Shown: one piece after another, positions 14,967 to 18,111 of the stretch
Layout: every line of letters begins with the position of its first letter
Position numbering within the stretch: position 1 is the first letter of the stretch
Notes under the pieces: generated by a model
The model's database searches: none
The model's input: the letters and a program-made list of their open reading frames with translations, nothing else
What the model was told of the DNA's origin: nothing
Translations under genes and position numbers: made by a program
Origin: Zoogloeaceae bacterium
GTDB taxonomy: Bacteria; Pseudomonadota; Gammaproteobacteria; Burkholderiales; Rhodocyclaceae
Assembly (NCBI GenBank): GCA_031278735.1
Contig: JAITJU010000169.1
Location: 1-18,111, forward strand
Length of the DNA: 18,111 nt
Reading direction: 5' to 3'

Positions 14967-15506
14967 TCAATTCTTGAAAGGGAATTTGAATGCGCCAAGA
15001 AGGGCCTTGGCTTCCTCGTCGGTGCTGGCGGTCGTCGTGATGCTGATGTTCATCCCCCGCAGCGCGTCAACCTTGTCGTACTCGATTTCGGGAAAAACAA
15101 TCTGTTCCTTCACGCCCATGTTGAAATTGCCGCGGCCATCGAAACCCTTGCCGACAATCCCGCGAAAGTCGCGGACACGGGGCAGCGCCACGCTGACCAG
15201 ACGATCAATGAACTCGTACATGCGCGGACCGCGCAGCGTCACCATGCAGCCGATCGGATAGCCATCACGAATCTTGAATCCGGCGATGGATTTCTTTGCC
15301 TTGGTGATCACGGGCTTTTGCCCGGCAATCTTCTGCATGTCGCCAACGGCACCTTCCAGCGCCTTCTTGTCCGCCACCGCCTCGCCCACGCCCATATTCA
15401 GCGTGACCTTGGCAATGCGCGGTGCCTCCATGACGGATTTGTAGCCAAAACGCTTAACCAGCGCGGGCAACACCTCTTTTTTGTACATCTCAAACAAGCG
15501 AGCCAT
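14967..15506 (-). CDS. rplE: 50S ribosomal protein L5
   Basis: The 179-residue protein has the E. coli length. Motifs are KVTLNMGVGEAVADKK, GQKPVITKAKKSIAGFKIRDG (read in overlapping blocks), RGPRMYEFIDRL, RDFRGI and the C-terminal TTASTDEEAKALLGAFKFPF. L5 binds 5S rRNA in the central protuberance. The rplX-rplE junction is only nine bases. In E. coli this junction holds the S8 repressor site; whether it does here needs structure comparison. Confidence 0.98.
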   Translation of the reverse strand: MARLFEMYKKEVLPALVKRFGYKSVMEAPRIAKVTLNMGVGEAVADKKALEGAVGDMQKIAGQKPVITKAKKSIAGFKIRDGYPIGCMVTLRGPRMYEFIDRLVSVALPRVRDFRGIVGKGFDGRGNFNMGVKEQIVFPEIEYDKVDALRGMNISITTTASTDEEAKALLGAFKFPFKN

Positions 15507-15515
15507 GACGTTTCC

Positions 15516-15851
15516 TTACACCTTCACCAATTCGCCGTTCGACTTGAACAGGCGAGTCCGTTTGAATTTCTTGCGACCGCCCTCGACCTTCTCCACCTGA
15601 ATGCGGACGCGATCGGCCTTGCCGGTGGCGGGATTGAAGATCGCCACATTGGAAACGTGGATGGGCATGGCCTTCTGCGTGATGCCGCCCGTCTCGCCCT
15701 TGCCCGGGTTGGGACGCGTGTGCTTTTTGGCAATATTGACGCCATCCACCAGCACATGCTCGGCATCCACGCGCGACGTTACCGCACCGCGACGCCCCTT
15801 GTCCTTACCCGCAATGACAATCACCTCGTCGCCCTTGCAAATCTTGTTCAT
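15516..15851 (-). CDS. rplX: 50S ribosomal protein L24
   Basis: The 111-residue protein starts MNKICKGDEVIVIAGKDKG, the KOW-motif strand that binds 23S rRNA, followed by VDGVNIAKKHTRPNP and GGITQKAMPIHVSNVAI. It is a few residues longer than E. coli L24 (104). AAGGAG lies ten bases before the ATG and 21 bases separate it from rplN. L24 initiates 50S assembly. Confidence 0.97.
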   Translation of the reverse strand: MNKICKGDEVIVIAGKDKGRRGAVTSRVDAEHVLVDGVNIAKKHTRPNPGKGETGGITQKAMPIHVSNVAIFNPATGKADRVRIQVEKVEGGRKKFKRTRLFKSNGELVKV

Positions 15852-15872
15852 CTTCGTTTGGCTCCTTCTTCC

Positions 15873-16241
15873 TCAAAGCACTTCTGGCGCGAGCGACACG
15901 ATCTTCATGTAACGCTCGGTTCTGAGTTCGCGCGTCACCGGCCCGAAGATGCGGGTGCCGATCGGCTCCAGCTTGTTGTTCAGGAGCACGGCGGCGTTAT
16001 TGTCGAACTTCACCACGGAACCATCGGGACGACGCACACCCTTGGCGGTGCGTACCACCACGGCATTGTAGACATCGCCTTTCTTGACGCGACCACGCGG
16101 AGCGGCGTCCTTGACGCTGACCTTGATCACATCGCCGATACCGGCATAACGGCGCTTGGAACCGCCCAGCACCTTGATACACATCACTGAACGCGCGCCG
16201 GTATTGTCAGCCACGCCCAGAACCGTTTGCATCTGAATCAT
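15873..16241 (-). CDS. rplN: 50S ribosomal protein L14, first gene of the spc operon
   Basis: The 122-residue protein has MIQMQTVLGVADNTGARSVM, KVLGGSKRRYAGIGDVIKVS, the KKGDVYNAVVVRTAKG strand and ELRTERYMKIVSLAPEVL at the end. L14 contacts the 30S subunit in bridge B8. The rpsQ gene that ends the S10 operon, normally just upstream, is not there. A 309-base gap with a promoter separates rplN from rpsI. GGAG lies six bases before the ATG. Confidence 0.98.
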   Translation of the reverse strand: MIQMQTVLGVADNTGARSVMCIKVLGGSKRRYAGIGDVIKVSVKDAAPRGRVKKGDVYNAVVVRTAKGVRRPDGSVVKFDNNAAVLLNNKLEPIGTRIFGPVTRELRTERYMKIVSLAPEVL

Positions 16242-16550
16242 TTTTCACTCCAACTTATCCCGCCGACAAAGACGGGCAGTCTTGGATCCCGCAAGGGAGA
16301 CTAATCTCGACCCGGGCCTGAGAAGGCCGCAGGAAACAAAAACGGCAATTATGTCCAACTTTCCCTGCTCTGTCAATCCTTCTTTCGTATTTTTTCGATT
16401 TCTCCCCGGCGGAAAAAACCGAAGACGCGGCGCGGCAATGGGAAAAGACCAGGAAAAGACCATCCGCCCTCCCCTGCCGGACAGACAAGGGAACAGCATC
16501 CGCAAAGCCAAAACGCCAAATTCAATGACGTTGACGTCGCGCCCAACCGC
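16242..16550 (-). other. 309-bp intergenic region: rpsI 3' region, spc promoter and rplN leader
   Basis: No gene is visible. Read on the minus strand it contains, in order: a tandem TGACGT pair (16526-16537); a perfect 10-bp direct repeat GGAAAAGACC at 16441-16450 and 16452-16461; an A-rich stretch (16378-16404); a near-consensus promoter; and a leader of about 100 bases with two small hairpins, one at 16315-16328 (GGCCT-4-AGGCC) and one at 16269-16283 (AAGAC-5-GTCTT). No strong terminator for rpsI was found, so some read-through from rplM-rpsI into the spc operon is possible. Short open frames here show no recognisable protein. Confidence 0.6.
16341..16376 (-). promoter_or_regulatory. Promoter of the spc-alpha operon
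   Basis: On the minus strand TTGACA (16371-16376) and CATAAT (16348-16353) are separated by exactly 17 bases, with predicted initiation near 16341. Immediately upstream of the -35, positions 16378-16404 are A-rich (minus strand GAAATCGAAAAAATACGAAA) and resemble an UP element for RNA polymerase alpha, as expected for a ribosomal-protein promoter. The leader to rplN is about 100 bases. Confidence 0.85.
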
Positions 16551-16943
16551 TCAACGCTTGGAAAATTGCTTCCTGCGCCGCGCCTTGTGCAGGCCAACCT
16601 TCTTGCGCTCCACCTCGCGCGCGTCACGGGTAACGAAACCCGCGCCGGAGAGCGCGGGTTTCAGCGTGGCGTCGTATTCAATCAGGGCGCGGGCAATGCC
16701 GTGGCGCACCGCGCCCGCCTGCCCGGATTCACCGCCGCCCACCACATTGACCTTGATGTCGAAGCCTTGCAGCTGATTGACCAGCACCAAGGGCTGACGC
16801 ACCACCATGCGCCCCGTTTCGCGGGAAAAGAAAACATCCAGCGGCTTGTCGTTGACCACGATTTCACCGGAGCCGCGCTTCATGAACACGCGGGCAATCG
16901 CGCTTTTGCGCCGCCCCGTGCCATAGTAATAACTTGTCGTCAT
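16551..16943 (-). CDS. rpsI: 30S ribosomal protein S9
   Basis: The 130-residue protein has the E. coli length. It has YYYGTGRRKSAIARVFMKRG at the start, the GGGESGQAGAVRHGIARAL core, and the basic tail ending RKQFSKR that reaches P-site tRNA (E. coli ends SKR). It follows rplM by three bases; the pair rplM-rpsI is conserved across bacteria. Its neighbour downstream is unusually the spc operon. Confidence 0.98.
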   Translation of the reverse strand: MTTSYYYGTGRRKSAIARVFMKRGSGEIVVNDKPLDVFFSRETGRMVVRQPLVLVNQLQGFDIKVNVVGGGESGQAGAVRHGIARALIEYDATLKPALSGAGFVTRDAREVERKKVGLHKARRRKQFSKR

Positions 16944-16946
16944 GTC

Positions 16947-17381
16947 TTATCCTTGAATATCCAGTGTCTTTGGTTGTTGAGCGGCGTGGGGATGCTGCGC
17001 GCCGACATAGCATTTCAGCTTTTTCAGCATGGCGTACCCCAGCGGCCCCTTGGGCAACATGCCCTTGACGGCCTTTTCCAGAATGCGCGCCGGAAAGCGT
17101 TGCTGCATCTTGGCAAAGCTGGTTTCGTAAATGCCGCCGGGGAAACCCGTATGGCGGAAGTATTTCTTGTTTTCGGCCTTGTTGCCGGTGACGCGCAGTT
17201 TCTCCACATTGGTCACGACGATGAAATCGCCGGTATCGACGTGCGGCGTGTAAATGACCTTGTGCTTGCCGCGCAGACGGCGCGCAATCTCGCTGGCCAG
17301 GCGCCCCAGCACCTTGTCCGTGGCGTCCACCACAAACCACTCGTGCGCCACATCATGCGGCTTGGCGGAAAATGTTTTCAT
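16947..17381 (-). CDS. rplM: 50S ribosomal protein L13
   Basis: The 144-residue protein has MKTFSAKPHDVAHEWFVVDA, LGRLASEIARRLRGKHK, YTPHVDTGDFIVV, the KGMLPKGPLG motif and AAQQPKTLDI near the end. An upstream in-frame ATG at 17390 lies inside the ribosome-binding region. The ATG at 17381 is preferred because AAGGA precedes it by seven bases and it gives the canonical MKTF start. L13 is an early 50S assembly protein. In E. coli it represses its own operon; no such site is asserted here. Confidence 0.98.
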   Translation of the reverse strand: MKTFSAKPHDVAHEWFVVDATDKVLGRLASEIARRLRGKHKVIYTPHVDTGDFIVVTNVEKLRVTGNKAENKKYFRHTGFPGGIYETSFAKMQQRFPARILEKAVKGMLPKGPLGYAMLKKLKCYVGAQHPHAAQQPKTLDIQG

Positions 17382-17407
17382 CGACGGCATCCTTTGCCCA
17401 CAAAAAA

Positions 17408-17443
17408 AGGCGGAATTCTAGGCACAGGCGCGACGCGTGTCAA
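17408..17443 (-). promoter_or_regulatory. Promoter of the rplM-rpsI operon
   Basis: On the minus strand TTGACA (17438-17443) and TAGAAT (17415-17420) are 17 bases apart, with initiation expected near 17408 and a leader of about 27 bases. The DNA upstream of the -35 is AT-rich. The -35 is one arm of a TGTCAAT-5-ATTGACA inverted repeat (17438-17456). Confidence 0.85.
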
Positions 17444-17456
17444 TTATTGATTGACA
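17438..17456. repeat. Inverted repeat TGTCAAT-5-ATTGACA at the rplM promoter
   Basis: A perfect 7-bp inverted repeat with a 5-bp spacer. Each arm contains a TTGACA facing outward. The minus-strand copy is the rplM -35. The plus-strand copy (17451-17456) has no -10 at 16-18 bases, so a divergent promoter is not supported. It could be a regulator site. Confidence 0.45.
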
Positions 17457-17597
17457 AATTCGCCAACGCATAGCGAGCGCGCCTGCGGGACGCGCCGCGC
17501 GCCGCCTTCCGCGCCCGATGGCGACCGTCTTGTCCAACCTGGAGTCCGGCGACCGGGCATCGGCGCTTGAAGCGGACGCGAAGACACGGACAAACAC

Positions 17598-17633
17598 TTG
17601 ACAATCGTGAAGACGCTCTGGATAATCTCGCGT
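17598..17633 (+). promoter_or_regulatory. Promoter of the tRNA-Tyr/Gly/Thr-tuf operon
   Basis: TTGACA (17598-17603) and GATAAT (17621-17626) with a 17-base spacer place initiation near 17633, nine bases before the mature tRNA-Tyr. The discriminator (CTCGCG) is GC-rich, as in stringently controlled stable-RNA promoters; stringent control is inferred. The GC-rich 17457-17597 stretch upstream shows no gene. Confidence 0.88.
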
Positions 17634-17641
17634 TTCTGTCT

Positions 17642-17726
17642 GGAGGGGTGGCCGAGTGGTTAATGGCAGCAGACTGTAAATCTGCCCTCTTTGAGTACGA
17701 AGGTTCGAATCCTTCCCCCTCCACCA
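17642..17726 (+). tRNA. tyrT: tRNA-Tyr (anticodon GTA)
   Basis: The 85-base class II tRNA has acceptor stem GGAGGGG pairing with CCCCTCC, anticodon loop CTGTAAA (GTA), a long variable arm, the T-loop GGTTCGAATCC, and an encoded CCA at 17724-17726. It is the first gene of a Tyr-Gly-Thr-tuf transcript, an order known from tufB operons in proteobacteria. Confidence 0.96.
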
Positions 17727-17748
17727 GAGCCTCTGGCAAGCAGGTGTC

Positions 17749-17822
17749 GCGGGTGTAGCTCAATGGCAGAGCCGAAGCCTTCCAAGCTTAAGACGAGGGT
17801 TCGATTCCCTTCACCCGCTCCA
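17749..17822 (+). tRNA. glyT: tRNA-Gly (anticodon TCC)
   Basis: The 74-base tRNA has acceptor GCGGGTG pairing with CACCCGC, D-arm TAGCTCAATGGCAGAGC, anticodon loop CTTCCAA (TCC), the T-loop GGTTCGATTCC, discriminator T and an encoded CCA. It is 22 bases from tRNA-Tyr. Confidence 0.96.
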
Positions 17823-17846
17823 GCATGGCAGAAAAGCATTGTATTC

Positions 17847-17921
<75 letters not shown>

Positions 17922-17968
17922 TCGGCTTTCTGGTTCTTTTTTTTGTTTGGTTTTTGGGGAGTTGCAAA

Positions 17969-18111
17969 ATGGCAAAGGAAAAGTTTTCGCGGACGAAGCC
18001 GCACGTGAATGTGGGGACGATCGGACACGTTGACCACGGCAAGACGACGTTGACGGCGGCGATCACGACGGTGTTGTCGAGGAAGTTTGGCGGCGAGGCG
18101 AAGGCCTACGA
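17969..18111 (+). CDS. tuf: Elongation factor Tu, N-terminal fragment (3' truncated by window edge)
   Basis: The first 47 codons of EF-Tu begin MAKEKFSRTKPHVNVGTIG, with the P-loop GHVDHGKT at 19-26 that binds GTP phosphates. EF-Tu delivers aminoacyl-tRNA to the ribosome. GGGGAG at 17956-17961 lies seven bases before the ATG. Its place after tRNA-Tyr, Gly and Thr corresponds to tufB of E. coli, probably in one transcript. Codon use is odd for such a gene: all seven Thr codons are ACG, and Leu TTG, Ser TCG and Arg AGG appear, unlike the ribosomal genes here. Switch regions and the other domains are outside the window. Confidence 0.97.
   Translation, partial: MAKEKFSRTKPHVNVGTIGHVDHGKTTLTAAITTVLSRKFGGEAKAY

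Noticed and set aside
14871..16190. Long open frame (439 codons) on the plus strand
   Set aside because: It is antisense to rplE, rplX and rplN, with no family resemblance or ribosome site.
16405..16430. Intrinsic terminator for rpsI at the GCCG-loop-CGGT plus T-run on the minus strand
   Set aside because: The stem is only about 4 bp including a G-T pair, too weak to call with confidence.
16245..16511. 88-codon minus-strand frame between rplN and rpsI
   Set aside because: It crosses the spc promoter and leader, and no ribosome site or family motif is present.
17451..17480. Plus-strand promoter using the TTGACA at 17451-17456
   Set aside because: At 16-18 bases the sequence is GCGAGCG-like, with no -10. 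The promoter at 17598-17626 explains the tRNA operon.

Overview
The window looks like a piece of a betaproteobacterial chromosome (GC-rich). The evidence is the protein sequences of the ribosomal proteins, RpoA and EF-Tu, the 131-aa L17, and the order secY-infA-rpmJ-rpsM-rpsK-rpsD-rpoA-rplQ, in which infA lies between secY and rpmJ. Placement below class (something near Rhodocyclales or Nitrosomonadales) would be a guess. No mobile element, phage gene, CRISPR array or rRNA gene was seen.

Layout. (1) 1-1845, + strand: the C-terminal half of the RNA helicase HrpA, cut by the window edge. (2) 2009-3379, - strand: purB, convergent with hrpA. (3) 3578-6505, + strand: a two-gene unit of a membrane diguanylate cyclase, with a periplasmic c-type haem motif and a cysteine-rich cytoplasmic sensor region, followed 12 nt later by an M48 metallopeptidase lipoprotein. 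(4) 6460-7338, - strand: a ZIP-family metal transporter whose 3' end overlaps the peptidase gene tail to tail. (5) 7420-16241, - strand: the whole spc-alpha ribosomal block in transcription order rplN-rplX-rplE-rpsN-rpsH-rplF-rplR-rpsE-rpmD-rplO-secY-infA-rpmJ-rpsM-rpsK-rpsD-rpoA-rplQ. It starts from a near-consensus promoter and ends at a strong hairpin terminator. (6) 16551-17381, - strand: rplM-rpsI with its own near-consensus promoter. (7) 17598-18111, + strand: promoter, tRNA-Tyr(GTA), tRNA-Gly(TCC), tRNA-Thr(GGT), and the first 47 codons of tuf.

Most of the window is translation machinery: ribosomal proteins, IF1, the SecY channel, RNA polymerase alpha, three tRNAs and EF-Tu. The accessory part is 3.5-7.3 kb. 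There, a predicted redox or gas-responsive c-di-GMP enzyme sits next to an envelope protease and a metal transporter.

The points most worth a second look are the doubly cysteine-equipped GGDEF sensor, the separation and inversion of the spc-alpha block relative to the tRNA-tuf cluster with rplM-rpsI between them, and the codon usage at the start of tuf, which differs from the ribosomal genes. I found no convincing new multi-gene system. The haem/cysteine diguanylate cyclase is the best candidate for new biology.
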